Below are positions 17,603 through 25,298 of a stretch of DNA of 64,000 nt, piece after piece. Positions within the stretch are counted from its first letter, which is position 1. The number at the start of each line of letters is the position of its first letter. The position numbers and the translations under genes were made by a program. The stretch covers positions 124,001 through 188,000 of the forward strand of contig NZ_FNHE01000007.1 in the NCBI RefSeq assembly GCF_900103785.1, in the 5' to 3' direction. The notes under the pieces are model-generated. The model was not told where the DNA came from. It made no database searches and saw nothing but the letters and a program-made list of their open reading frames with translations. The stretch is from Geodermatophilus siccatus (lineage in GTDB: Bacteria > Actinomycetota > Actinomycetes > Mycobacteriales > Geodermatophilaceae).

Positions 17603-19297
17603 TCACCCGACCCGCTCGGCCGACGAGATCCGCCACCCCTCGGCGGTGGCCTCGATCGTCATGCGCACCTCCGCCTCCCCGCGCCCGCCGACCGTGCGCA
17701 ACGCCGGGCCCCCGGGATCGGCTGCTCGCACCACCTCGTAGTCCGGCCAGCGGTCCACCACCCGCAGGATCACGGGGCCCGCGCCGGGCGTGCCGCCGAC
17801 CAGGGTCGCGCTGACCACCTCCGGTGCGAAGCCGCGCAGCGCCTCGCCGGCGGCGGTCAGGGCGGCCACGCTGTCCCGGTCGGCCGTGAGGAGGGTGCTG
17901 CCGTCGACGTACACGTCGTCGAGCAGCGGCGCGGCCCCGGTGGCCAGCGCCTCCGCCCGGCGCAGGTACAGCCTGCTGAGCCGGCCCTGCCAGTCGTCCT
18001 CGGGCGTGGCAGCGGCCTCCGGTGCAGCGGCTTCCGGTGCAGCGACTTCCGGTGCAGCGGCCTCCGGGGTCGGGGCCGGCGTCGTCTCGAGGGAACCCCC
18101 GGGCGGCCGGACCGGCGGTGGCGGGGCCGAGGTCTCCGGGGCAGCCGACGTGGGCGCGGCTGCAGAGGGGTCGGCCGCCGGCTCCGGCGTGCGAGGGGCA
18201 CCGGCGGCGCGATCGGCCACGGGGGCCGGCGCCGGAGCTCTGCCCCACCAGCCGCCGAGCTGCACCCCGAGGACCACCACGACCACGGCCGCGACGGCCG
18301 GCAGCGCCCCTCGGCGCAGCAGCGGGCCGGACGCCGCGAGCCGGCCGCGCAGGCCGGTGCGGTCGGGCAGCACCTCGTCACCGGCCCGCCGGTGCCGCCC
18401 GGGGACCTGGTGGGTGAGCTCGGTGCGCGGACCACGGCCGGTGCGGGCGAGCTCCTCGTCGGGCACCCCGGCCTGCGGCAGCCGCACCGGCTCGGGACGG
18501 CAGGCGTGCCGCAGGTCCAGGGCGAAGGCGGCGGCCGATCCGCGGTCGTGCGGGTCGGCCGAGAGCCCGCGGGCGATGACGACGAGCAGGTCCGGCGGGG
18601 CACCGGGCGCGAGCTCCGCGAGGTCGGGCAGCTCGCCCTCGGCGGCCACCCGGAGCGTGTCGGCGGGCGTGGCGGCGTTCCACGGGGCGACCCCGGTCAG
18701 CGCGTGGAAGGCCGCGGCCGCGACGCCGAAGACGTCCGAGGCCGGGCCGGGCGCCCCACCGCGGGCCACGGTGGGGTCGACGTAGGCCGGCGTGACCTCA
18801 CGGGCCGCCTCCTCCCCCAGCACCCGCGCCACCCCGAGGTCGGTGAGCACCGGACGACCCTCGGCGGTGAACACGACGTTGCCGGGCGAGAGGTCGCCGT
18901 GCACGACACCACGATCGTGCGCGTGTGCCAGGGCCGCGGCCACGGGAGCGAGGGCGGTGACCACCTCCCCGGGCCGCAGCCGGCCGCGACGGGCCAGCAG
19001 GGCGGCGAGGCTGCCGCCGGCGAGCAGGTCGAGGACCAGGGCCACCCGCGGCTGCCCACCGCGACGTGGCCCGTGCACCACCTCGTGCAGCCGGACCAGG
19101 TGCGGGTGGTCGAGCTCCCCGAGCAGCGCCGCCTCGCGGGCCTGCCGCTCGGCGTCCCCGGCCACCAGCAGCTTGACGGCGACCGCCGGACCGCCGGAGC
19201 GGGGCACCGCGCGCCACACCTCGCCGGAGCCGCCCCGCCCGAGCAGCTCCTCGAGCCGGTAGCCGGGGACGACGGGCGCGGGAGGGGACGCGGGCAT
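17603..19297 (-). CDS. Receptor-type Ser/Thr protein kinase with variant catalytic loop
   Basis: A 564-residue PknB-like kinase. The kinase domain (~13-275) has the glycine loop GRGGSG (20-25) and Lys42. Its catalytic loop reads HGDLSPGN (Asp135, Asn140) where HRDLKPxN is usual, and its metal motif is DLG (153-155). A Pro/Ala-rich stretch, one membrane helix (LPAVAAVVVVVLGVQL) and an extracellular domain of ~130 residues follow, joined by a linker of APEAA repeats. There are no PASTA repeats; the outer domain is not recognised. The ATG at 19297 has TACGGT 7 nt upstream (leaderless). The catalytic Lys is replaced by Ser, so activity is uncertain although the essential Asp residues remain. Confidence 0.88.
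   Translation of the reverse strand: MPASPPAPVVPGYRLEELLGRGGSGEVWRAVPRSGGPAVAVKLLVAGDAERQAREAALLGELDHPHLVRLHEVVHGPRRGGQPRVALVLDLLAGGSLAALLARRGRLRPGEVVTALAPVAAALAHAHDRGVVHGDLSPGNVVFTAEGRPVLTDLGVARVLGEEAAREVTPAYVDPTVARGGAPGPASDVFGVAAAAFHALTGVAPWNAATPADTLRVAAEGELPDLAELAPGAPPDLLVVIARGLSADPHDRGSAAAFALDLRHACRPEPVRLPQAGVPDEELARTGRGPRTELTHQVPGRHRRAGDEVLPDRTGLRGRLAASGPLLRRGALPAVAAVVVVVLGVQLGGWWGRAPAPAPVADRAAGAPRTPEPAADPSAAAPTSAAPETSAPPPPVRPPGGSLETTPAPTPEAAAPEVAAPEAAAPEAAATPEDDWQGRLSRLYLRRAEALATGAAPLLDDVYVDGSTLLTADRDSVAALTAAGEALRGFAPEVVSATLVGGTPGAGPVILRVVDRWPDYEVVRAADPGGPALRTVGGRGEAEVRMTIEATAEGWRISSAERVG
18011..18067 (-). repeat. 15-bp tandem repeat inside the kinase linker
   Basis: Three and four-fifths copies of a unit like agcggcctccggtgc stand head to tail at 18011, 18026, 18041 and 18056, differing by one to two bases. 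They encode Ala-Pro-Glu-Ala-Ala units between the membrane helix and the outer domain. Copy number could vary between strains. Confidence 0.85.
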
Positions 19298-19304
19298 GGC
19301 GGGC

Positions 19305-19310
19305 ACCGTA
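19305..19310 (-). promoter_or_regulatory. -10 box TACGGT, leaderless kinase start
   Basis: On the minus strand TACGGT ends 7 nt before the ATG at 19297. It is divergent from the promoter at 19403. Confidence 0.5.
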
Positions 19311-19402
19311 GGCGCATGGGCCTGCACCTCGCCGACGCCGTCCACAGGCACCGGCTGGGTCCACAGACCCGCCCCGGACGGGTGGGACGGCGCCGGGCGT
19401 CC

Positions 19403-19408
19403 TAGGTT
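19403..19408 (+). promoter_or_regulatory. -10 box TAGGTT, leaderless start
   Basis: TAGGTT ends 6 nt before the ATG at 19415; no ribosome site is present. Confidence 0.6.
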
Positions 19409-19414
19409 CGGGCC

Positions 19415-20659
19415 ATGCCGCTGCCCGCCCGCGCCCAGGTCGTCGTCGTGGGGGCCGGGCTGGCCGGCCTGTCGGTGGCCGTCCGGCTGCGCGCTGCGGG
19501 CGTGGACGTGCACGTCGCCGAGGCGGCCGCGCACGCCGGCGGTCGGCTGGCCACCGAGCGGGTCGACGGGTTCGTCGTCGACCGCGGCTTCCAGGTGCTC
19601 AACACCGGCTACCCGCGCGCATCCGACCTCGACCTGGCGGCGCTCGACCTCGGCTGGTTCTGGCCGGGCGCGGTCGTCCGGGTGGACGGCCGGCGGTCCC
19701 GGCTGGTCGACCCGCGGCGACGGCCCACGGCCGCGCTGGACACGCTGCGCGCGCCGCTCGGCTCCCCGGTGCGCAAGGCCGCGATCGCCGTCTACTCGGC
19801 CCGGGCCGGCTACACGCCGGTCGAACGCCTGCTCCGGGACCGGGAGACGACCGCCGAGGAGCGGCTGAGGCAGGCGGGGGTGGGCGACACGGCGCTGGAG
19901 CGCTTCTTCCGGCCCTTCCTCGCCGGCGTGCTCCTGGAGGACCGGCTGGAGACCTCGAGCCACTACCTGGACCTGCTGTGGCGCAGCTTCGCCCGCGGCG
20001 CCATCGGGCTGCCGGCCCGCGGCATGCAGTCGGTCGGCGAGCAACTGGCCGCCCGGGTCGGGGCCGACCGCGTGCACCTCGGCGTCCCGGCGACGGCCGT
20101 GCGCGGCGACGCGGTCGTCACCGACAGCGGGCGCACCCGCGCCGACGCGGTCGTCGTCGCCACCGACCCCGGCACCGCCGCGGCGCTGGTCCCCGGGCTG
20201 ACGGCGTCCGCGCCCCGCCAGGTCACCACCCACCTGCACGTGCTGCCCGCCTCCCCGACCGGGGAGCCGCTGCTGGTCCTCGGCACGCCGGGCGGGCGGC
20301 TGGTGAACAGCGCGGTGCTCACCGACGCCCAGCCCGCCTACGGCCCCGACGGCCGGGCGCTGGTGGCCAGCTCCAGCCTCGCCCCCACCCGCGAGGCCGA
20401 CGTGCGGGCCGAGGTCGCCGCGCTGCACGGCATCGGCCCGGGCGACCTCGAGCACCTCACCTCGGTCACCGTGCCGCAGGCCCAACCGGCCGCCGTCCCG
20501 CCGCTGCGCCTGCGGCAGCCGGTCGACCTCGGCGGCGGGCTGTTCGTCGCCGGCGACCACCGCGACACCCCGTCCATCCAGGGCGCCATGGCCAGCGGGG
20601 CGCGGGCCGCCCGCGCCGTCCTGCGCACCCTGGGCACCGATCAGCGAGGAGCTGCCTGA
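19415..20659 (+). CDS. FAD-dependent amine-oxidase-like oxidoreductase
   Basis: A 414-residue flavoprotein of the phytoene desaturase/protoporphyrinogen oxidase fold. It has the dinucleotide-binding [16 protein letters not shown] (~9-24), the second FAD motif AGGRLATE (~40) and a C-terminal [19 protein letters not shown] that closes the FAD site. It is too short and too far from carotenoid genes to be called a desaturase, and the substrate is unknown. The peptidase E-like gene begins 2 nt after its stop, so they form an operon. Confidence 0.85.
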   Translation: MPLPARAQVVVVGAGLAGLSVAVRLRAAGVDVHVAEAAAHAGGRLATERVDGFVVDRGFQVLNTGYPRASDLDLAALDLGWFWPGAVVRVDGRRSRLVDPRRRPTAALDTLRAPLGSPVRKAAIAVYSARAGYTPVERLLRDRETTAEERLRQAGVGDTALERFFRPFLAGVLLEDRLETSSHYLDLLWRSFARGAIGLPARGMQSVGEQLAARVGADRVHLGVPATAVRGDAVVTDSGRTRADAVVVATDPGTAAALVPGLTASAPRQVTTHLHVLPASPTGEPLLVLGTPGGRLVNSAVLTDAQPAYGPDGRALVASSSLAPTREADVRAEVAALHGIGPGDLEHLTSVTVPQAQPAAVPPLRLRQPVDLGGGLFVAGDHRDTPSIQGAMASGARAARAVLRTLGTDQRGAA

Positions 20660-20661
20660 CC

Positions 20662-21396
20662 GTGCCCGCCACCGCCCCGACCATCCTCGCCACGAGCATC
20701 GGCTTCGACTCCCGGGGTCGCGGCCCCTACGACTGGGCGCCGGGGCCCGTCTTCGACCTCGCCCTCCAGCTGGCGGGTGCGCCCGAGCGCCCGCGCCTGT
20801 GCTACCTCGGCACCGCCACCGGCGACGACCCGGTGCGGGTGGCCGGCGTGTACGGCGCCTTCGCCGGCAGCGGGGTGCAGGTCAGCCACCTGAGCCTCTT
20901 CCCGATGCCCACCGTGCCCGACGTCCGCGCACACCTGCTGGCCCAGGACGTGGTCTGGGTCGGCGGCGGCAGCGTGGCCAACCTGCTCGCGGTGTGGCGG
21001 GTGCACGGACTGGACGAGGTCTTCCGCGAGGTGTGGCAGGCCGGTGTCGTGCTGGGCGGGGTGTCCGCCGGGTCGCTGTGCTGGCACGTCGGCGGCACCA
21101 CCGACTCCTACGGCCCCGACCTGCGCCCGGTGACCGACGGGCTGGGGCTCATCCCGACGTCCAACGGGGTGCACTACGACTCCGAGGAGCAGCGCCGTCC
21201 GCTGTACCACCGGCTCGTGGCCGACGGCACGCTGCCCGGCGGGCACGCCACCGACGACGGCGTGGGGCTGGTCTACCGCGGCACCGAGCTGGTGGAGGCG
21301 GTCGCCGACCGGCCGGACAGGGCGGCCTACCGGGTGGAGCCGGGTCCCGACGGCACCGCGGTGGAGACCCGCATCGAGCCCCGGCGGCTGCGCTGA
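20662..21396 (+). CDS. Peptidase E-like protein (S51 family)
   Basis: A 244-residue protein of the S51 dipeptidase E / cyanophycinase family. The nucleophile elbow GVSAGS carries the catalytic Ser, preceded by [15 protein letters not shown], a family signature, and followed by [10 protein letters not shown]. Known members cleave Asp-Xaa dipeptides or cyanophycin fragments. The GTG at 20662 is the first in-frame start after the previous stop. The partnership with an FAD oxidoreductase gives no clear pathway. Confidence 0.88.
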   Translation: MPATAPTILATSIGFDSRGRGPYDWAPGPVFDLALQLAGAPERPRLCYLGTATGDDPVRVAGVYGAFAGSGVQVSHLSLFPMPTVPDVRAHLLAQDVVWVGGGSVANLLAVWRVHGLDEVFREVWQAGVVLGGVSAGSLCWHVGGTTDSYGPDLRPVTDGLGLIPTSNGVHYDSEEQRRPLYHRLVADGTLPGGHATDDGVGLVYRGTELVEAVADRPDRAAYRVEPGPDGTAVETRIEPRRLR

Positions 21397-21456
21397 AGAA
21401 GGACCCCCTCCTCCCCACCCCTCGCAAGCTCGGGGCGGTGCCCGAGAGGGGGCCTA
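21393..21456 (+). repeat. Intergenic palindromic repeat, copy 5
   Basis: It begins at the stop codon itself: tgaagaaggaccccctcctc, then core cacccctcgcaagctcgggg, then gagagggggcc. Its last bases run into the lipB -10 box, so terminator and next promoter touch. Confidence 0.75.
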
Positions 21457-21460
21457 GGCT
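21455..21460 (+). promoter_or_regulatory. -10 box TAGGCT, leaderless lipB start
   Basis: TAGGCT ends 7 nt before the GTG at 21468, with no ribosome site. Confidence 0.6.
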
Positions 21461-21467
21461 TGGTCGC

Positions 21468-22115
21468 GTGAGTGAGCTGCAGGTGATCCGGGCGGGCACG
21501 GTCCCCTACGAGGAGGCCTGGGAGCGCCAGCGCGCGCTGCACGCCGCCCGGGTGGCCGGCGAGGGGTCCGACACGCTGCTCCTCCTCGAGCACCCGTCGG
21601 TCTACACCGCCGGCAAGCGCACCGAGCCGCACGAGCGGCCCCAGGACGGCACCCCCGTGGTCGACGTCGACCGCGGCGGGAAGATCACCTGGCACGGCCC
21701 GGGTCAGCTGGTCGGCTACCCGATCGTCGCGCTGCCCGACCCGGTCGACGTGGTCGCCTACGTCCGCCGGCTGGAGGGCGCGCTCATCGAGGTCTGCGCC
21801 GGCTTCGGCGTCGAGGCCGGGCGGGTCGAGGGGCGCAGCGGCGTCTGGCTGCCGGCCGACGAACCCGGCCCGGGCAGCCGGTGGCGTCCCGAGCGCAAGA
21901 TCGCCGCGATCGGCATCCGGGTGGCCCGCGGCGTGACGATGCACGGCTTCGCGCTCAACTGCGACCCCGACCTCGGCGCCTTCGGTGCGATCGTGCCCTG
22001 CGGCATCGCCGACGCCGGCGTCACCTCGCTGTCGGCCGAGCTCGGCCGTGACGTGACGGTCGACGAGGCCCTCGAGCCGGTCGAGAAGGCGATGCGCGCC
22101 ATCCTGACCGTCTGA
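21468..22115 (+). CDS. lipB: Octanoyl-[acyl carrier protein]:protein octanoyltransferase
   Basis: Moves the octanoyl chain from acyl carrier protein to lipoyl domains, the first step of lipoate assembly. The 215-residue length is normal. [18 protein letters not shown] is the family signature, Lys144 in RKIAAIGI and Cys178 in IVPCGI form the catalytic dyad. It precedes lipA as in M. tuberculosis (Rv2217-Rv2218), but here leuS, a GGDEF gene and an 11-mer protein gene intervene. Substrates encoded nearby are SucB; GcvT uses the lipoylated H protein. Confidence 0.95.
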   Translation: MSELQVIRAGTVPYEEAWERQRALHAARVAGEGSDTLLLLEHPSVYTAGKRTEPHERPQDGTPVVDVDRGGKITWHGPGQLVGYPIVALPDPVDVVAYVRRLEGALIEVCAGFGVEAGRVEGRSGVWLPADEPGPGSRWRPERKIAAIGIRVARGVTMHGFALNCDPDLGAFGAIVPCGIADAGVTSLSAELGRDVTVDEALEPVEKAMRAILTV

Positions 22116-22232
22116 GCAACGTGTCGTGACGAGTGGAGCCGGAGGCTCCCACGAGGAACGACGACGAGGCTCCGCCCACAGGGGACGGCAGCTGGCCGCG
22201 GTGTCGTCCGATAGGACGACGATGTCACCGGC
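22116..22232. other. Convergent lipB-leuS intergenic region
   Basis: No gene is seen. A modest 7-bp hairpin (gtcgtcc 22203-22209 with ggacgac 22214-22220, loop gata) just before the leuS stop is the only candidate terminator; this junction lacks the palindromic repeat found at several others. Confidence 0.5.
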
Positions 22233-25121
22233 TCAGCCGAGGACGAAGTTGACCAGCCGCCCGGGGACGGCGACGACGCGGCGCACCGTCTTCCCGTCCA
22301 GGTGCGCGGCCACCTTCTCGTCGGCCCGGGCGGCGGCCTCCAGCGCGGCGGCGTCGGCGTCCGCCGGCACGGTCACCTGGGCCCGCACCTTGCCGTTGAC
22401 CTGGACGGCGACCTGCACGGTGTCCTCGACCAGCCAGCGCTCGTCGGCCTCCGGGAACGGGTGCCAGGCCAGCGACTGCTCGTGGCCCAGCCGCGCCCAC
22501 AGCTCCTCGGCGATGTGCGGGGCCAGCGGCGCCACCAGCAGCACCAGCGGCTCGGCGACCGAGCGCGGCACAGCGGAATCGGCGCCGTACGCCTGCGTCA
22601 GGTGGTTGGTCAGCTCGGTGATCCGGGCGATAGCGATGTTGAAGCGCAGCGTCGCCATGCCGTCGCGGACCCCGGCGATCGCCCGGTGCAGCGCCCGCAG
22701 GGTCTCCTCGGCCGGCTCGGCGTCGTCCGCCGTCCGGACCGCCCCGGTCTCCTCGTCGACGACGACCCGCCAGATCCGCTGCAGCAGCCGCTGCGAGCCG
22801 ACGACGGCCTTGGTCTCCCACGGCCGGGACTGCTCCAGCGGGCCGGTCGACATCTCGTAGACCCGGAGCGTGTCGGCGCCGTACGCGGCGATCATCTCGT
22901 CCGGCGTCACCATGTTCTTCAGGCTCTTGCCCATCTTCCCGTACTCGCGGTTGACGGGCCTGCCCTCGTGGGTGAACCGGCCGTCCTCCTCGACGACCTC
23001 GGCGGCGGGCACGTAGAAGCCGCGCTCGTCGGTGTAGGCGTAGGCGGAGATGTAGCCCTGGTTGACCAGCCGGCGGAACGGCTCCTCGCTGGAGACGTAG
23101 CCCAGGTCGTGCAGCACCTTGTGCCAGAACCGGGCGTACAGCAGGTGCAGCACGGCGTGCTCCATGCCGCCGACGTACAGGTCGACGCCGCCGACGTCGC
23201 CGGGCTCGCGCGGGCCGAGCCAGTAGCGCTCCAGCTCCGGGTCGACCATCCGGGTGTCGTCGGAGGGGTCCAGGTAGCGCAGGTAGTACCAGCACGAGCC
23301 GGCCCAGTTGGGCATCGTGTTGGTCTCGCGCCGGTACTTCCGCGGCCCGTCGCCGAGGTCCAGCTCGACCGTCGTCCAGTCCGCGACGCGCGACAGCGGC
23401 GGCTCCGGCAGGGAGTCGGCGTCGTCGTCGTCGAAGGTCTTGGGCGAGTAGTCGTCGACCTCGGGCAGCAACACCGGCAGCATCGAGTCCGGGACGGCGA
23501 TCGGCAGGTCGTCCTCGTCGTAGACGATCGGGAACGGCTCGCCCCAGTAGCGCTGCCGGCTGAACAGCCAGTCGCGCAGCTTGTAGGTGGTGGTCGCCTG
23601 GCCGTGGCCGTGCTCGACCAGCCAGTCGGTGATGGTCGTGATCGCGGTCGCCTTGTCCAGGCCGTCCAGCGAGATGTCCTCGTTGGACGAGTTGATCATC
23701 GGGCCGGCGCCGGTGTAGGCGCCGCCCTCGAAGTCGTCCGGCGGCTGCACCGTGCGGACGACGGGCAGCCCGAACACCTGCGCGAACTCGAAGTCGCGGG
23801 CGTCCTCCCCGGGGACGGCCATGATGGCGCCCGTGCCGTACCCGGTCAGCACGTAGTCGGCGATGAAGACCGGCAGCTCGCGGCCGTTGACCGGGTTCAC
23901 CGCGGTGACGCCCAGCCAGACGCCGGTCTTCTCCCGCGCCTCGTTCTGCCGGTCCAGCTCGGAGCGGCGGGAGGCCTGCCGCTGGTACTCGCGCACCGCC
24001 TCGGCCGGGGTCGCCGCTCCGCCGGTCCACCGCGGGTCGGTGCCATCGGGCCACTCGGCGGCGGTCAGCGTCTCGACCAGGGGGTGCTCGGGGGCCAGCA
24101 CCATGTAGGTGGCGCCGAACAGGGTGTCGGGCCGGGTGGTGAAGACCTCGATGGTCTCGTCGCCGCAGCTGAAGCCGATCCGCGCGCCGGTGGAGCGGCC
24201 GATCCAGTTGCGCTGCATCTGCTTCACCGAGTCCGACCAGTCCAGCCGGTCCAGGTCGGCCAGCAGCCGCTCGGCGTAGGCGGTGATCCGCATCATCCAC
24301 TGGGTCAGCGGACGCCGGAACACCGGGAAGTTGCCGCGCTCGGAGCGCCCGTCGGGCGTGACCTCCTCGTTGGACAGCACCGTGCCCAGGCCCGGGCACC
24401 AGTTGACCGGTGCCTGGTGCAGGTAGGCCAGCCGGTGCGCGTCGACGACCCGGCGCCGCTCGACGTCGTCCAGCTCGGCCCACGGCCGGCCGGTGTCGTT
24501 CGTCCCGGGGGCGGGCTCCCGCGTGCCGGCGTCCAGCTCGTCGACCAGCTCGACGATCCGCCGCGCCCTCCCGGCCTGCTCGTCGAACCAGGACCCGAAG
24601 ACCTGCAGGAAGATCCACTGGGTCCAGCGGTAGTAGCCCGGGTCGATCGTGGCGAAGGTGCGGCGCTCGTCGTGGTCGACGCCCAGCCGGCGCAGCTGCG
24701 CCTTGATGGCCGCGATGTTGGCCTCGGTGGTGATCCGCGGGTGCTGCCCGGTCTGGACGGCGTACTGCTCGGCCGGCAGGCCGAAGGCGTCGTAGCCCAT
24801 CGGGTGCAGCACGTTGGCGCCGTCCATGCGGCGGAACCGGCTGGTGGCGTCGGTGCCCAGGTACCCCAGCGGGTGGCCGACGTGCAGACCGGCGCCCGAG
24901 GGGTACGGGAACATGTCCATCACGAAGTACTTGGGCCGGTCGGCGACCCGCTCGAAGCCCTCGGACAGCCGGCCCGTCGGGTTCGGGGTGTGGAACGTCC
25001 CCTCGGCCGCCCAGCGGTCCTGCCAGGCGAGCTCGATCCGCTGCGCCAGGGCGGGCGTGTAGCGGTGCGGCGGGACGTCCCCCGCCTGCTCGACGCTCGG
25101 CTGGTCGGCCGTCTGGCTCAT
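22233..25121 (-). CDS. leuS: Leucyl-tRNA synthetase
   Basis: Charges tRNA-Leu. The 962-residue class I synthetase is full length: the HIGH-type motif appears as HVGHPLGY, the large editing domain includes [20 protein letters not shown] (split here from residue ~310), and the KMSKS loop reads KMGKS. It is followed by a tRNA-binding C-terminal domain. Its 5' leader holds a leucine-codon leader peptide, a hairpin and a U-tailed terminator, so expression is probably attenuated by leucyl-tRNA supply. The position between lipB and lipA is a departure from the mycobacterial order. Confidence 0.96.
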   Translation of the reverse strand: MSQTADQPSVEQAGDVPPHRYTPALAQRIELAWQDRWAAEGTFHTPNPTGRLSEGFERVADRPKYFVMDMFPYPSGAGLHVGHPLGYLGTDATSRFRRMDGANVLHPMGYDAFGLPAEQYAVQTGQHPRITTEANIAAIKAQLRRLGVDHDERRTFATIDPGYYRWTQWIFLQVFGSWFDEQAGRARRIVELVDELDAGTREPAPGTNDTGRPWAELDDVERRRVVDAHRLAYLHQAPVNWCPGLGTVLSNEEVTPDGRSERGNFPVFRRPLTQWMMRITAYAERLLADLDRLDWSDSVKQMQRNWIGRSTGARIGFSCGDETIEVFTTRPDTLFGATYMVLAPEHPLVETLTAAEWPDGTDPRWTGGAATPAEAVREYQRQASRRSELDRQNEAREKTGVWLGVTAVNPVNGRELPVFIADYVLTGYGTGAIMAVPGEDARDFEFAQVFGLPVVRTVQPPDDFEGGAYTGAGPMINSSNEDISLDGLDKATAITTITDWLVEHGHGQATTTYKLRDWLFSRQRYWGEPFPIVYDEDDLPIAVPDSMLPVLLPEVDDYSPKTFDDDDADSLPEPPLSRVADWTTVELDLGDGPRKYRRETNTMPNWAGSCWYYLRYLDPSDDTRMVDPELERYWLGPREPGDVGGVDLYVGGMEHAVLHLLYARFWHKVLHDLGYVSSEEPFRRLVNQGYISAYAYTDERGFYVPAAEVVEEDGRFTHEGRPVNREYGKMGKSLKNMVTPDEMIAAYGADTLRVYEMSTGPLEQSRPWETKAVVGSQRLLQRIWRVVVDEETGAVRTADDAEPAEETLRALHRAIAGVRDGMATLRFNIAIARITELTNHLTQAYGADSAVPRSVAEPLVLLVAPLAPHIAEELWARLGHEQSLAWHPFPEADERWLVEDTVQVAVQVNGKVRAQVTVPADADAAALEAAARADEKVAAHLDGKTVRRVVAVPGRLVNFVLG

Positions 25122-25166
25122 CGTCGTGCTCCTGGTCCTCGAGTGCTCGTACCGGCGGCGGACAGC

Positions 25167-25192
25167 AAAAGACCCCTCACGCAGGAGGGGTC
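25167..25192 (-). terminator. Attenuator terminator upstream of leuS
   Basis: Read on the minus strand: stem gacccctc, loop ctgcgt, stem gaggggtc, then TTTT. It is the only hairpin in the window followed by a clear U-tract, and it lies 45 nt upstream of the leuS ATG inside its own leader, the arrangement of a transcription attenuator. Confidence 0.85.
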
Positions 25193-25225
25193 GCCGTGCT
25201 GACGGGGATCTCAGGTCAGCACGGC
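25193..25225 (-). promoter_or_regulatory. Leader hairpin of the leuS attenuator
   Basis: An 11-bp perfect stem (gccgtgctgac with gtcagcacggc) whose 5' arm overlaps the leader-peptide stop codon. Bases gatccc in its loop can also pair with gggguc of the terminator's 3' arm, so opening this hairpin could allow an antiterminator. The alternative pairing is read from sequence; the mechanism is inference. Confidence 0.7.
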
Positions 25226-25251
25226 CGCGCGAGGAGGAGCCGCCTGGTCAC
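25216..25251 (-). CDS. Putative leucine-rich leader peptide for leuS
   Basis: An 11-codon open frame, GTG start, translating to [11 protein letters not shown], with three consecutive Leu codons (CTC CTC CTC) just before the leader hairpin. A ribosome stalled there for lack of leucyl-tRNA would cover the 5' arm of that hairpin. A -10 box ends 7 nt before the GTG, so the leader mRNA would begin at the start codon; the GGAGG 1 nt upstream is too close to serve as a ribosome site. Too short for ordinary gene finders. Confidence 0.75.
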   Translation of the reverse strand: MTRRLLLARPC

Positions 25252-25258
25252 GCCTCCG

Positions 25259-25264
25259 ATGCTA
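25259..25264 (-). promoter_or_regulatory. -10 box TAGCAT of the leuS leader
   Basis: On the minus strand TAGCAT is followed by 7 nt and the GTG of the leader peptide, predicting a leaderless leader transcript. No good -35 hexamer is visible. Confidence 0.6.
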
Positions 25265-25298
25265 CCGCGCACCGGCGCCCGACCCCGCCTCACCCGCG

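Noticed and set aside
25140..25270. T-box riboswitch before leuS
   Set aside because: The leader is too short and lacks the T-box core and a specifier stem; the Leu-codon peptide with two hairpins explains it better.
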